DNA of 64,000 bases, from the NCBI RefSeq assembly GCF_024347375.1, contig NZ_AP025470.1:3038001-3102000 (forward strand), given 5' to 3'. Position 1 is the stretch's first letter, and every line of letters starts with the position of its first letter. The DNA comes from Vibrio coralliirubri. GTDB taxonomy: Bacteria > Pseudomonadota > Gammaproteobacteria > Enterobacterales > Vibrionaceae. Shown here one piece after another: positions 24,398 to 34,434 of the stretch. The translations under genes were made by a program, and so were the position numbers. The notes under the pieces are model-generated. The model made no database searches, was not told where the DNA came from, and saw only the letters and a program-made list of their open reading frames with translations.

Positions 24398-26347
24398 TTA
24401 GTATTTCGTTTTTGCCTCATGGGGCGCTAAAAACGTCCCTTTCTCACCCAAGATATCTCGATAGTAGGTCTCAAACATCAAGATATTCTGGACGTAACCG
24501 CGAGTCTCTTTGAATGGGATCATTTCGATAAATGCAAAGGCATCGAGCTTTTCATCGCTGCGTGAACGCCACTGTTTCACACGGCTAGGTCCTGCATTAT
24601 AAGCCGCAAACGCAAAGATACGATTGTCATCATATTGAGCGAGTAAACCATCTAAGTAGTGACTGCCAATCTCAATGTTCTTGCCGACATCATAAAGATC
24701 ATCGCTGCCCTGATACTTAATCTTATGTTTGTTCGCCGTGTATTGCGCCGTCTTTGGCATAATTTGCATGATGCCACGCGCGCCAACTGGAGAGCGAGCC
24801 TCTGAATCCATCGCACTCTCTTGTCTTGCTAAAGACATCAAAGTGATTGGATCGAGATCGTGCTTTTCAGCGTAGAAGTTAAACCACCACTTATGAGCGA
24901 CTGGGAAGCGTAAAGCTATGTTGTCCCACATCTTCGCCGAGATGCTCGCCGTTACCATAAAGTGATTCCAACGCTGCGTCGCAGCATGAGCCGCAAGCAT
25001 CGCTTTTTGGTCTTTATCTGCATTAGTTAATAACCAGCGCCATTCACTTTTCGCTGCCGCAATTTTATCTCGGTCAATCAGCTCACCAATACGCACCAAA
25101 GAGGTGTCGAATGGCTTCACTGTTTCAGCATTGTATTTAAGTGTCGAGGTTGGGTATTGAACCGGTTTACCTAACTGCTTAGCCGCAGCCACACTGTAGA
25201 AATTACGCTGACCCAAGATATCTGACAGTCGCTTATTGCCTTTGGCAGTATCGCCCGTCGCGATTTCAGCTCTGCCCTGCCAATATTGCCAACGAAGCGA
25301 AGCCTGATGTTTATCATCCAAGCGCGCTATCCACTCTTTCAAACCCGTCCAATCGGCATGTTGAATCGCTAAGCGAGCACGTCGTTCCAGCAGAACTTGC
25401 TTTGATGAACTCGCGAGCATTTTGTCTCGCCAAGCCATTAACTCTTCAGAGTCGGTGTTGATCAGACGGAACGTTAAGTAATCGGCGAGCTCTTGAGATT
25501 TCTCTTTCGACAACTTCTGAGCCTTGATGACATCATCAAACACCTCTTGAGCGCTGCTTGATGATTTCCTTGCTAGCTTCTCGAAAGCAAACTCGGTTTG
25601 AGCTTGGTAGAATTCATTCGCTGGGTGCTTCTTAGCAAACGCGAGTACATTTTCAGGCTTGTTGTACAACGCCTTCATCTGCTTCGCTTGAGCAATTGAC
25701 TCATCATGATCCAATTGCTTAATCAGATAGCTCATTAACTTACCGTTACGGCCCTCGAACGCTAGCAGCATTCTATCCAGAATCAGCTCATCAGTTCTTA
25801 GCCCAGCTTGATCCCAGCTTTTAAATAGAGGGTCACAAGCGTCATCAACACCACTACCACTCAACCAAAGTTGTTTAGCTCCTTTAAAGGCAAGCTCTTG
25901 GTTACCTTGCTCGTAATGCGCTCGATAATAAATACATTGGTATTTTTCACCGACAGGCTCTTTGGTTTGAAACTCAAGGATCGTCTTCCACTGTTTTTGA
26001 GAAGCCAATGAGTCCAAATAAGGTGCGCGCATTCGATTGGAGAAAGGCAATGCCTTGTTCTCTTCAATGAAAGCATCGACCTCAGCAGGTGTGCGATCAC
26101 CTAAGCCAATCAGAAAGGCTCGATAATCGGTGTAAGGTGTTAAAGGGTATGTTTGAATTTTGTTACGCAGCGCGGAGTAAGCTTTTAGGTCACGGTTATC
26201 TAAAACCTCTTGCGCTCTATCATAAACGTCACGCTGCATTTCAAGCTCGGAGGCATTGCTAGCCATAGCGACCGGAGCCAGTGAAACCGAAGACAAAATT
26301 GCCGATGCAGCCACAGCAATTTTCGTATTACCAATGCGGAAAAACAT
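24398..26347 (-). CDS. slt: Soluble lytic murein transglycosylase Slt70
   Basis: 649 aa from ATG 26347 (E. coli 645). That start has GGAAAGAG upstream and begins a signal peptide, MFFRIGNTKIAVAASAILSS to about residue 30; the frame continues 19 codons further but without SD. A large alpha-helical ring domain is followed by the SLT catalytic domain near 470-620. Catalytic Glu lies in ARQESAMDSEA, then GARGIMQIMPKTA and AYNAGPSRV. Periplasmic; makes 1,6-anhydroMurNAc muropeptides, substrates for the recycling genes near 33-39 kb. Confidence 0.95.
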   Translation of the reverse strand: MFFRIGNTKIAVAASAILSSVSLAPVAMASNASELEMQRDVYDRAQEVLDNRDLKAYSALRNKIQTYPLTPYTDYRAFLIGLGDRTPAEVDAFIEENKALPFSNRMRAPYLDSLASQKQWKTILEFQTKEPVGEKYQCIYYRAHYEQGNQELAFKGAKQLWLSGSGVDDACDPLFKSWDQAGLRTDELILDRMLLAFEGRNGKLMSYLIKQLDHDESIAQAKQMKALYNKPENVLAFAKKHPANEFYQAQTEFAFEKLARKSSSSAQEVFDDVIKAQKLSKEKSQELADYLTFRLINTDSEELMAWRDKMLASSSKQVLLERRARLAIQHADWTGLKEWIARLDDKHQASLRWQYWQGRAEIATGDTAKGNKRLSDILGQRNFYSVAAAKQLGKPVQYPTSTLKYNAETVKPFDTSLVRIGELIDRDKIAAAKSEWRWLLTNADKDQKAMLAAHAATQRWNHFMVTASISAKMWDNIALRFPVAHKWWFNFYAEKHDLDPITLMSLARQESAMDSEARSPVGARGIMQIMPKTAQYTANKHKIKYQGSDDLYDVGKNIEIGSHYLDGLLAQYDDNRIFAFAAYNAGPSRVKQWRSRSDEKLDAFAFIEMIPFKETRGYVQNILMFETYYRDILGEKGTFLAPHEAKTKY

Positions 26348-26610
26348 TCGCTCTTTCCTTAGTGCGTGTATGAATACGTGAAGTCTATTTACGCCCGACA
26401 TCACATCAAATGTAAAGGATTTGAGTGTAAATATTATTAATATTTAACACTTGGCCTCAGAAGCCTATTAAATATAGTTTTAATGACCAATGTGACAATA
26501 ATAGGTAAGGATTGGTTCAAGAGTGGCTTTTCTGTCCTAGGAGTAACATCTTTGAGGATATTGGTATAAAATAGCAGACAATTTTGAACAATAATTAGGA
26601 TCGATCGGCA

Positions 26611-28278
26611 ATGGCTGAATACGTATATACCATGTCTCGGGTGAGCAAAACTGTTCCACCTAAGCGTCAAATTCTTAAAGACATTTCTCTTAGCTTTTTT
26701 CCTGGCGCTAAAATCGGTGTTTTGGGTCTAAATGGTTCAGGTAAATCTACCCTACTACGTATCATGGCTGGTATTGATACTGATATTGATGGTGAAGCAC
26801 GTGCACAACAAGGTCTTAAAGTAGGTTACCTACCGCAAGAACCTGTACTAGACGAATCAAAAACTGTTCGTGAAATCGTAGAAGAAGCGGTTTCTGACGT
26901 TGCTGACGCACTTAAGCGTATCGATGCGGTTTACGCAGCGTACGCAGAACCAGATGCAGATTTCGATGCACTTGCTAAAGAGCAAGGCGAACTAGAAGCT
27001 CTGATTCAAGCAAAAGACGGTCACAACTTAGAGACAGCTCTAGAGCGTGCTGCTGATGCACTTCGTCTTCCTGAGTGGGATGCGAAAATTGAATTCCTAT
27101 CAGGTGGTGAGCGTCGTCGTGTTGCTATCTGTCGTCTACTTCTTGAAAAGCCAGACATGCTGCTTCTTGATGAACCAACCAACCACTTGGATGCAGAATC
27201 AGTAGCATGGCTTGAGCACTTCCTAGTTGATTACAGTGGTACAGTTGTGGCGATTACCCACGACCGTTACTTCCTAGACAACGCAGCTGGCTGGATCCTA
27301 GAACTTGACCGTGGTGAAGGTATCCCATGGGAAGGCAACTACACGTCTTGGCTAGAGCAAAAAGATGAGCGTCTTAAGCAAGAAAAAGCAGGCGAAAGCG
27401 CACGTCAAAAAACGATTGAGAAAGAACTTGAATGGGTTCGTCAAAACCCTAAAGGTCGTCAAGCTAAGTCTAAAGCGCGTATGGCTCGTTTTGAAGAATT
27501 GACGACTGGCCAATACCAGAAGCGTAACGAAACTAACGAACTGTTCATCCCGCCAGGTGAGCGTCTAGGTGACAAAGTTCTTGAAGTTAAGAACCTAACG
27601 AAGTCATTTGGTGATCGCGTTCTTATCGACGACCTATCGTTCAGCATGCCAAAAGGCGCTATCGTGGGTATCGTGGGTGCCAACGGTGCAGGTAAATCAA
27701 CACTGTTCAAGATGCTAAGTGGCGCAGAACAGCCAGATTCAGGTACGGTTGAACTAGGCGAAACCGTTAAGCTTGCTTCTGTTGATCAGTTCCGTGACAG
27801 CATGGACGACACTAAGACAGTATTCCAAGAGATCTCTGAAGGCGCTGATATCATTAAGATCAACAACTTCGAAATCCCTGCTCGTGCTTACTGTTCTCGT
27901 TTCAACTTTAAAGGCAACGACCAACAGAAGATCATCGGTGAGCTTTCTGGTGGTGAACGTAACCGTGTTCACTTAGCGAAACTGCTAAAAGCGGGCGGTA
28001 ACGTACTGCTACTCGATGAGCCTACCAACGACCTTGACGTTGAAACGCTACGTGCTCTTGAAGAAGCACTGCTTGAATTCCCTGGCTGTGCAATGGTTAT
28101 CTCGCATGACCGTTGGTTCCTTGACCGTATTGCGACCCATATCTTAGACTACCGTGATGAAGGTCAAGTTAACTTCTACGAAGGTAACTATACTGAGTAC
28201 ACTGAGTGGCTTAAGCAGACTCTAGGCGCACAAGCGGCAGAACCGCACCGTATCAAGTACAAGCGTATCGCTAAGTAA
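26611..28278 (+). CDS. ettA: Energy-dependent translational throttle EttA (ABC-F)
   Basis: 555 aa, as in E. coli. Two ABC domains with GLNGSGKST and GANGAGKST Walker A motifs and LSGGERRR and LSGGERNR signatures; LLLDEPTNHLD and LLLDEPTNDLD follow. The charged linker near 245-305 is the P-site tRNA interaction motif. No membrane segments. Gates 70S entry into elongation according to the ATP/ADP ratio. Divergent from slt. Confidence 0.96.
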   Translation: MAEYVYTMSRVSKTVPPKRQILKDISLSFFPGAKIGVLGLNGSGKSTLLRIMAGIDTDIDGEARAQQGLKVGYLPQEPVLDESKTVREIVEEAVSDVADALKRIDAVYAAYAEPDADFDALAKEQGELEALIQAKDGHNLETALERAADALRLPEWDAKIEFLSGGERRRVAICRLLLEKPDMLLLDEPTNHLDAESVAWLEHFLVDYSGTVVAITHDRYFLDNAAGWILELDRGEGIPWEGNYTSWLEQKDERLKQEKAGESARQKTIEKELEWVRQNPKGRQAKSKARMARFEELTTGQYQKRNETNELFIPPGERLGDKVLEVKNLTKSFGDRVLIDDLSFSMPKGAIVGIVGANGAGKSTLFKMLSGAEQPDSGTVELGETVKLASVDQFRDSMDDTKTVFQEISEGADIIKINNFEIPARAYCSRFNFKGNDQQKIIGELSGGERNRVHLAKLLKAGGNVLLLDEPTNDLDVETLRALEEALLEFPGCAMVISHDRWFLDRIATHILDYRDEGQVNFYEGNYTEYTEWLKQTLGAQAAEPHRIKYKRIAK

Positions 28279-28297
28279 ATAAGCTTGTATTTTGAAC

Positions 28298-28322
28298 AAA
28301 GGCCGCGATAATAGCGGCCTTT
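28298..28322 (+). terminator. Hairpin after ettA
   Basis: Stem AAAGGCCGC / GCGGCCTTT with a seven-base loop; T run poor (TTGATATAT), so possibly a weak terminator. Confidence 0.55.
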
Positions 28323-28368
28323 GATATATCTGGCTTACGTGTAATGCATTGATATAGAGAGATTACTT

Positions 28369-28737
28369 ATGGTTGAAAGACGTCAATTTTCACGAGTTAT
28401 TTATCAAGTCCCGACTGAGATCTCACAAGGGCAAGTCAAGGTAACAGGCTCAGTGCAAGACTTATCACTCCATGGTTTACTCATTCAATGTAATGAATCA
28501 AAACAACTTAGCCATGATGTCCCTGTTCAAGTGAGCTTTAAACTCGAAAACAGTGATATCAATATTCAGTTAGAAGCAACGATAGTCTCTACCATCAATA
28601 CCTCAATGCGTTTACGCATAGAGCATTTAGATATTGATAGTATCAGCCACCTTAAGCGACTTGTTGAGCTTAATGTTGGCGACGATGAACTGCTTTATAG
28701 AGAGATTGAACACCTTACCGATTTAGGTAGAGAGTGA
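28369..28737 (+). CDS. PilZ domain protein
   Basis: 122 aa single-domain protein with both c-di-GMP binding motifs: RxxxR at Arg5-Arg9 (RRQFSR) and DxSxxG at Asp31-Ser33-Gly36 (DLSLHG). A short helical C-terminal tail follows. Likely a cytoplasmic c-di-GMP receptor; target unknown. It lies 49 nt before an M23 peptidase gene and could be co-transcribed with it. Confidence 0.87.
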   Translation: MVERRQFSRVIYQVPTEISQGQVKVTGSVQDLSLHGLLIQCNESKQLSHDVPVQVSFKLENSDINIQLEATIVSTINTSMRLRIEHLDIDSISHLKRLVELNVGDDELLYREIEHLTDLGRE

Positions 28738-28786
28738 CATCTCCATTACCCTTTTTCTATTAGAAGCATTTAGTTAATACAGAACC

Positions 28787-29797
28787 ATGTCTAAAAAACT
28801 ATCCATTACTATTCCCTCTAGTCAGGGGGAACAGACGTTTTACTTCGGCCGTAAGGCTGTGCTCATTTGCACTACTGCCATTTTTTCAGTACCGCTATTA
28901 ATTGGCGGAGCGGCGTACATGTACTTCGAGAGTAAACAAGAACTCGCGCTACAAGCGGGTGATGCCCAACAGTTGATTGAAACGCTGATTGTCGAAAAAG
29001 AACAAACAGAATTTCTTTATGCTGAGCAAGTAGAAACCAACCATTCGCTATCGCAAACACTGACCGAGAAAGAAGGCACGATTCAACTGCTTGGTAAGCG
29101 TGTATTCGATGTGGAATCAGTACTGGGTCTTGCTGATGAAGAGCTGCTTACCGATGATATTTCTTTGGAAGATCGCATTGATGCGGCTGCCGTCGATTCA
29201 GCGGTAAGAGCCACCATGTTCCGCTTGATTCCAAACGACAGCCCAATGGCTTATCAGCGTATCTCATCTTCTTATGGTCGCCGTACCAACCCGATCACAG
29301 GTAAGCGCCACAACCATACCGGTATCGACCTGACGTGTAAGCGCGGCGAAGATATCTTAGCGCCTGCAGATGGTGTAATTGAAACGGTTCGTCCGAGCAA
29401 TAAAGGCTTCGGCAACTTTATTACCATGCGCCACTCGTTCGGCTTCATGAGTTCTTACGCTCATCTACAGAAATTCAAAGTTCGCAGCGGTCAGTTCGTA
29501 AGTAAAGGCGATGTGATTGCAAGCTGTGGTAACTCAGGTAACTCAACCGGGCCACACCTACACTATGAAGTACGCTTCCTTGGTCGCTCGTTGAACCCTC
29601 AATACTTGATGGATTGGACACCTGAGAACTTCAACTACGTGTTCGAGAAAGAGAAAAAGGTTAAGTGGGGTCCACTGGTTCAACTTATTGATAATGTGGT
29701 TCGTTTGCAGATAAACCTAACAAACGTACCTTACATCAGTTCGACCATCGACACCGTATCAAGTGAAGAGACTAAAAAGCCTATCGCGACTAACTAG
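28787..29797 (+). CDS. M23 family peptidase, membrane anchored
   Basis: 336 aa. A short cytoplasmic N-terminus, TM about 22-46, a helical coiled-coil region (about 50-115) and a LytM/M23 domain (about 155-275). Zinc residues His177 and Asp181 (HNHTGID) and His257/His259 (HLHYEV) are intact, so it should be an active murein endopeptidase, unlike EnvC-type activators. No LysM domain is seen. Upstream neighbour is the PilZ protein. Confidence 0.87.
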   Translation: MSKKLSITIPSSQGEQTFYFGRKAVLICTTAIFSVPLLIGGAAYMYFESKQELALQAGDAQQLIETLIVEKEQTEFLYAEQVETNHSLSQTLTEKEGTIQLLGKRVFDVESVLGLADEELLTDDISLEDRIDAAAVDSAVRATMFRLIPNDSPMAYQRISSSYGRRTNPITGKRHNHTGIDLTCKRGEDILAPADGVIETVRPSNKGFGNFITMRHSFGFMSSYAHLQKFKVRSGQFVSKGDVIASCGNSGNSTGPHLHYEVRFLGRSLNPQYLMDWTPENFNYVFEKEKKVKWGPLVQLIDNVVRLQINLTNVPYISSTIDTVSSEETKKPIATN

Positions 29798-29913
29798 TTA
29801 TTCGCTGTTGGTCATTAGCTATTGGTTATTGGGAACTGTTAGTTTGGCCTATGATGATCTAATTGCTTTTAGCCTACTGTAGGCCAAATGCTTTCATGCC
29901 GTTCAGCACATAC

Positions 29914-29943
29914 AAAAAGAGCGACCAGATGGTCGCTCTTTTT
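29914..29943. terminator. Bidirectional terminator between M23 gene and tyrA
   Basis: 13-bp stem AAAAAGAGCGACC / GGTCGCTCTTTTT, loop AGAT, with A and T runs on both sides of a convergent gene pair. Confidence 0.9.
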
Positions 29944-29961
29944 TATGATTTCAAACCGTAC

Positions 29962-31089
29962 TTAGCCACGGTGAATCGAGTCATGTGCTTGTTTTAACAA
30001 GCTTTGGCTCTCTTGCAAGAATTGCTGCGAGTAATCACCAAACCAATCACTCACTTGGTTAAAGCTCTCAACAAACTTAGCTTTATCTTTACCATCTAAG
30101 ATTTCTAACGCTTCTCCGAAACAGCTGTGGAAGCGTCTAATCATCTCAATATTCTCATCTGAAGACAGAATGATGTCTCCGTACAAGTTAGGATCTTGAG
30201 CAAACAGACGACCAACCATCGCAATCTCTAGTCGGTAGATTGGAGAGCTTAACTTCAGAAGCTGATCGATATTCGGATTCTCTTTACTTAGGTGCAAACC
30301 GTAAGCAAATGAGGTGAAGTGGCGCAGTGCTTGAATCAAGGTCATACCATGGTCATGCTCAGCGGCATCCATCTGGCAAAGGCTTGCGCCCCAGATACCA
30401 AATTGATTCAGTAGCCATTGGTAGCTTTCAGAACCACGGCCATCACTGTAAACAATCACTTGTTTCGCTAGGCTTGGTACATCAGGGCCAAACATTGGGT
30501 GTAAACCAACCACCGGGCCTTGGTGCATGTTCATCATTGCTTGAAGCGGTTTTGACTTAATCGATGTTAAATCACAAAGAATACAATCGCTTGGCAGGTT
30601 ACCCAGTTTTGCAATCACACCTTCCGTTAGGTGAATTGGAACAGTAACAACCACAAGTCCTGCGTTATCTAAGATCTCATCGGCTCTATCCCAATCTTGG
30701 CTGCCAAGGATTTTCACTTCGTAGCCAGAAAGCTTAAACATACGGCCAAACAGACCGCCAAGTTGACCATTACCACCAACAATAACCACTGAACGTAACT
30801 CTGGGTTAAGACACTTAAAACCAGAATCTTTCTCGCTGGCATAAGACTCACGCATAGTACGACGCAAAATATCTTCGATTAACTGTGGTGGAACCCCTAT
30901 TTTCTCGGCTTCTTGACGACGAGATGCCAGCATTGCTGCTTCGCGCTCTGGCACATAAATAGGTAAACCATGTTCACTTTTTACTTCACCAACTTTCTCT
31001 ACTAGAGCCAATCGCTGAGCAAGTAAATCCAGCATTTGTTTATCGACAGCATCGATTTGGTCGCGTAATTCGTTCAGTTCAACGGCCAT
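29962..31089 (-). CDS. tyrA: Bifunctional chorismate mutase / prephenate dehydrogenase TyrA
   Basis: 375 aa from ATG 31089 (E. coli 373). AAGGAAT lies just upstream, and [20 protein letters not shown] matches the family start; the longer open frame is an untranslated repeat. AroQ chorismate mutase (about 1-90) precedes prephenate dehydrogenase with [15 protein letters not shown] near residue 102. Converts chorismate to 4-hydroxyphenylpyruvate. Downstream of aroF as in E. coli. Confidence 0.96.
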   Translation of the reverse strand: MAVELNELRDQIDAVDKQMLDLLAQRLALVEKVGEVKSEHGLPIYVPEREAAMLASRRQEAEKIGVPPQLIEDILRRTMRESYASEKDSGFKCLNPELRSVVIVGGNGQLGGLFGRMFKLSGYEVKILGSQDWDRADEILDNAGLVVVTVPIHLTEGVIAKLGNLPSDCILCDLTSIKSKPLQAMMNMHQGPVVGLHPMFGPDVPSLAKQVIVYSDGRGSESYQWLLNQFGIWGASLCQMDAAEHDHGMTLIQALRHFTSFAYGLHLSKENPNIDQLLKLSSPIYRLEIAMVGRLFAQDPNLYGDIILSSDENIEMIRRFHSCFGEALEILDGKDKAKFVESFNQVSDWFGDYSQQFLQESQSLLKQAHDSIHRG

Positions 31090-31102
31090 TTTATTCCTTA
31101 CT

Positions 31103-31133
31103 AATCTATAAGCCCGTGCCAATCTATAAGCCC
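31103..31133 (-). repeat. Short direct repeat before tyrA
   Basis: AATCTATAAGCCC occurs twice (31103-31115 and 31121-31133), an 18-bp tandem duplication between aroF and tyrA. It produces a repeated [11 protein letters not shown] in the spurious N-terminal extension of tyrA, which argues against that extension. Confidence 0.7.
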
Positions 31134-31207
31134 ACAATCACGCAGGTTCGCTAGTAACAGATCTTAAAATGCCCCATTAGATGAGGCACTTAAATTTAAA
31201 ACTCTGA

Positions 31208-32281
31208 CTAACCTTTCAAGCGGTTCTCTAAGAACGGGACTAATTCCGTATGTGCATGTTTCAATAGTGCCTCAGTTGAATCCCAATTGATACACGCGTC
31301 GGTAATAGATACGCCGTATTTCATCTCATTGAGAGGTATATCCGAAGATTGGTTTCCTTCGTTAATATGGCTTTCAATCATAAGGCCAATAATCGACTTG
31401 TTGCCTTCACGAATTTGGTGAATCACATCTTCCGCAACTAGAGGTTGGCGACGGAAATCTTTGCGAGAGTTAGCGTGGCTACAGTCAACCATCAGTGCCG
31501 CTTCTAGGCCTGACTTGCCAAGCTCTTGTTCACATTCGTGTACTGATACTGAATCGTAGTTCGTTTGCTTACCGCCACGTAAAATAACGTGACCATTTGG
31601 GTTGCCTTGAGTCGTAAGTAGTGCAACTTGACCTTCGCGGCTGATACCCATGAAGCGGTGGCTAGAAGAAGCTGCCTGCATCGCATTGATTGCAGTACCT
31701 AGGTTGCCATCGGTACCGTTTTTGAAGCCGATTGGCATTGAAAGACCACTTGCCATTTCACGGTGAGTTTGTGATTCAGTCGTACGAGCGCCGATTGCAG
31801 CCCAGCTGAACGTGTCGGCTAGGTATTGTGGGCTGATTGGGTCTAGTGCTTCTGTTGCGAGTGGAATTTCCATCTCAGCAAGTTCAACCAATAGTTCACG
31901 ACCAACATGCAGACCATGCTCAATATCGAAAGTACCATCTAGATGAGGGTCATTGATTAAGCCTTTCCAACCAACGGTAGTACGAGGCTTTTCAAAGTAA
32001 ACACGCATTACAATATACAGTTGATCGCTCAGTTCTTCAGAAAGTGCTTTTAGGCGTTTCGCGTACTCTTTCGCAGCTTCAATGTCATGGATAGAACATG
32101 GGCCACATACAACAAGCATGCGATGATCTTTCTTATGAATGATGTTTGCGATAGTTTGACGAGATTCTTGAATGAAACGACGAGCATTATCACTCAAAGG
32201 CAGTTTTGCTTTTAACTCCTCAGGAGTAATCAGTACCTGTTCGTCGATGATATTGACATTGCTTAATTCACTTTTCTGCAT
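31208..32281 (-). CDS. aroF: Tyrosine-type DAHP synthase AroF
   Basis: 357 aa class I DAHP synthase. It starts MQKSELSNVNIIDEQVLITP like E. coli AroF and keeps VVCGPCSIHD, MRVYFEKPRTTVGWKGLIND, GARTTESQTHREMASGLS and MVDCSHANS. First step of the shikimate pathway. The tyrosine-sensitive assignment rests on similarity, on the tyrA partner and on TyrR boxes upstream. A weak hairpin (about 31165-31190) lies between aroF and tyrA. Confidence 0.93.
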   Translation of the reverse strand: MQKSELSNVNIIDEQVLITPEELKAKLPLSDNARRFIQESRQTIANIIHKKDHRMLVVCGPCSIHDIEAAKEYAKRLKALSEELSDQLYIVMRVYFEKPRTTVGWKGLINDPHLDGTFDIEHGLHVGRELLVELAEMEIPLATEALDPISPQYLADTFSWAAIGARTTESQTHREMASGLSMPIGFKNGTDGNLGTAINAMQAASSSHRFMGISREGQVALLTTQGNPNGHVILRGGKQTNYDSVSVHECEQELGKSGLEAALMVDCSHANSRKDFRRQPLVAEDVIHQIREGNKSIIGLMIESHINEGNQSSDIPLNEMKYGVSITDACINWDSTEALLKHAHTELVPFLENRLKG

Positions 32282-32290
32282 AACTCAACC

Positions 32291-32308
32291 TGTATATTTA
32301 TTTTTACA
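32291..32308 (-). promoter_or_regulatory. TyrR box 3 of aroF
   Basis: TGTATA-N6-TTTACA: 11 of 12 conserved positions of TGTAAA-N6-TTTACA. Lies about 10 bp before the aroF start codon. Confidence 0.65.
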
Positions 32309-32374
32309 CCCAACATTTCCATTTGGGCTAACAATCTTTAAAAACACAATAACAGCTACAAAAACGATTGCAAG

Positions 32375-32415
32375 TGTAAACAATGAAAAACATTTGATGT
32401 AAATTTTAATTTACA
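32375..32415 (-). promoter_or_regulatory. Paired TyrR boxes of aroF
   Basis: 32398-32415 is a perfect TyrR box, TGTAAA-TTTTAA-TTTACA. 32375-32392 is a weaker one, TGTAAA-CAATGA-AAAACA. Start-to-start distance is 23 bp, the arrangement of strong/weak box pairs known for TyrR hexamer repression in E. coli aroF. Confidence 0.8.
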
Positions 32416-32472
32416 CCACTACTTTAGCTTGTTCTGGTTATCAAATAGCTCTAAACCACGCCCTACACATAC

Positions 32473-32499
32473 AAAAAAGGCGATATTTATCATATCGCC
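32473..32499 (-). terminator. Terminator of nagZ
   Basis: Minus strand GGCGATA / TATCGCC, seven-base loop, six T. Just after the nagZ stop. Confidence 0.8.
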
Positions 32500-32527
32500 C
32501 TATCTAAAATTATTATGTGTTTATTTA

Positions 32528-33517
32528 TCACTCATTGCCTAGCATTCGCTTAATTTGCTCTGAAGCCTCTTTCCATCGGCTGTCTGAGTGAAGAGTCGAT
32601 AAGTCAAAACTGTGTTTTTTAAGCAATGAGTTGGCTAAAGGCACCTCTTGAATCGCTAAGTGATCGAGAGCCTCTATTTGTGCATCTCGTTTATTACACA
32701 TTAACACCATGTCGCACCCTGCATTCAAAGCAGCCTTTGCTCTGTCGGCAGGACCGCCCATAATCGCAGCGCCTTCCATGGTCAAATCGTCAGAGAACAC
32801 CAAGCCTTTAAATCCAAGCTGCTGCTTCAATACTTTCTGCAACCAATACTGAGAGCCGCTTGCTGGCTGATCATCATAATGAGAGAAAACCACGTGCGCT
32901 GGCATCATCGCATCCAATATTCCGGCTTCAATTTGCGCCTTGAAGATCGCCATGTCGGTTTCAAAGATGTCGTCTCTAGGGTCATATGGCGTCTCTAAGT
33001 GAGAGTCAGCAATCACACCGCCATGCCCAGGAAAGTGCTTGCCTGTTGTCGCCATACCAACCGACTTCATACCTTTGATGAAAGCGCTGCTATGACGAAC
33101 GATGGTATCAATATCTTCACCAAACGCTCGGCTACCAATCGCTTTACAGTCATGGCCTTTGTCTAATACTGGCGCAAAGCTCAGATCGATATCATGGGCA
33201 ATCAACTCTGCCGCCATCAACCAACCCGCTTGTTCTGCTAACTGTTCGCCATTATTCTTGGTCGCAAATTCCTGAGCAGCTGGGATAATTGAAAAGCCGT
33301 CACGAAAACGCTGAACTCGGCCACCTTCTTGGTCAACACCAATCAAAATAGGACGTTTCGCTACCTTACGAATTTCTTTGTTTAACGCCGATAACTGTTT
33401 GCTATCGTGGTAGTTTCGAGCAAATAAGATGAGACCACCAACAGTTGGGTGCTCTAAAATTTCTCTGTCTTCAGCTGTCAGCTCGTAGCCTGCAACATCA
33501 ACCCACAACGGTCCCAT
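32528..33517 (-). CDS. nagZ: Beta-N-acetylglucosaminidase NagZ (GH3)
   Basis: 329 aa, very like V. cholerae NagZ ([20 protein letters not shown]). GH3 motif KHFPGHG at 160-166, catalytic Asp-Ser-His at 171-173, and the nucleophile region [10 protein letters not shown] near 241-250. Cytoplasmic; removes GlcNAc from GlcNAc-anhydroMurNAc-peptides in cell-wall recycling. It is the second gene after the RpiR regulator (11-nt gap) and its products feed the divergent kinases. Confidence 0.96.
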   Translation of the reverse strand: MGPLWVDVAGYELTAEDREILEHPTVGGLILFARNYHDSKQLSALNKEIRKVAKRPILIGVDQEGGRVQRFRDGFSIIPAAQEFATKNNGEQLAEQAGWLMAAELIAHDIDLSFAPVLDKGHDCKAIGSRAFGEDIDTIVRHSSAFIKGMKSVGMATTGKHFPGHGGVIADSHLETPYDPRDDIFETDMAIFKAQIEAGILDAMMPAHVVFSHYDDQPASGSQYWLQKVLKQQLGFKGLVFSDDLTMEGAAIMGGPADRAKAALNAGCDMVLMCNKRDAQIEALDHLAIQEVPLANSLLKKHSFDLSTLHSDSRWKEASEQIKRMLGNE

Positions 33518-33528
33518 AAAATTTCCTT

Positions 33529-34377
33529 CTATTGCTTAAGTTCCGCTACTGCAGATTTACTTTGTTCAATTAATTGGTCGGCCTGCTCTTCCTGCTGAGT
33601 TAACGCAATGAACAACAAGTCAGTAATAAAAAGTTGGCTATCACGCGCGGTGATAGATGAGCTTCGAATATGATTTTCGTCTGCCGCCGAGATGAGTTTG
33701 ATATCAGCGTATTTATCTAAAGCAGAAGGGGATAGCTGGCTTACCACAATCACCTTGGCCTTTTTCGATCTAGCCAACTGGGCAACCTTCACCACTTCTC
33801 TAGTGTTTCCTGAATAGGAAATTGCAACCAACACATCATTTTCAGAAAGAGAAGCGGCATTAGCAATCTGAATGTGAGCATCCTGTTCTGCGTTAACAGC
33901 ATGACCTATTTTCATCAGCTTATAAGCGAAATCTTTCGCAACCAGAGACGATGCTCCCACCCCAGAAATCTGTACTTTATTAGCAAGGTGCAGCAAGTCA
34001 GCAGCATTGCTTAACTGTTCACCTTCATTTAATAACACTGTACGCTCAAGCGATTGTGTTTTACTTGCAAGAAGTTTGTCCATCACCGTATCTGACGGAT
34101 CTTTTCTTGTGATGGTGCCGTGTATTCCACGTTGGGATACTGGCTGATAAGTCATATCGCTTTGATAAAGCTTGACCTTCATTTCAGAGAACCCTTTGTA
34201 ACCGAGCTTCTGACTAAACTTGACGATTGTCGATTGGCTCACACCCACCGCTTTAGCCAACTCAGGAGAGGAAAGCTGCTTCACCTGTTGTGGGTGGTCA
34301 AGAACATATCGCGCCACCAGAGCATCAGATGGAGACAGCTTAGGTAATAACGCTTTAACTTTCGCAATGCCTTTCAT
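33529..34377 (-). CDS. RpiR-family regulator, MurR-like
   Basis: 282 aa from ATG 34377 ([20 protein letters not shown]), the family-like start. N-terminal HTH_6 domain (about 1-77; [27 protein letters not shown]) and C-terminal SIS sugar-phosphate domain (about 120-260; [12 protein letters not shown]). By context it probably represses the nagZ and murQ operons and responds to MurNAc-6-P or a related sugar phosphate, as MurR does in E. coli. Palindromic GGAATA motifs lie in the divergent promoter region. Confidence 0.85.
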   Translation of the reverse strand: MKGIAKVKALLPKLSPSDALVARYVLDHPQQVKQLSSPELAKAVGVSQSTIVKFSQKLGYKGFSEMKVKLYQSDMTYQPVSQRGIHGTITRKDPSDTVMDKLLASKTQSLERTVLLNEGEQLSNAADLLHLANKVQISGVGASSLVAKDFAYKLMKIGHAVNAEQDAHIQIANAASLSENDVLVAISYSGNTREVVKVAQLARSKKAKVIVVSQLSPSALDKYADIKLISAADENHIRSSSITARDSQLFITDLLFIALTQQEEQADQLIEQSKSAVAELKQ

Positions 34378-34434
34378 TAGACGCCCTTCCCTCTGCCTGC
34401 GCCTCGCTATCATAACGAGTTTTGTATTTTCATT

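Noticed and set aside
26348..26404. Upstream start of Slt at 26404
   Set aside because: It lacks an SD and would bury the signal peptide; ATG 26347 has GGAAAGAG and a normal signal sequence.
31090..31137. Upstream extension of TyrA by 16 residues
   Set aside because: The extension is encoded by a short tandem repeat, has no SD, and the ATG at 31089 has AAGGAAT and the family N-terminus.
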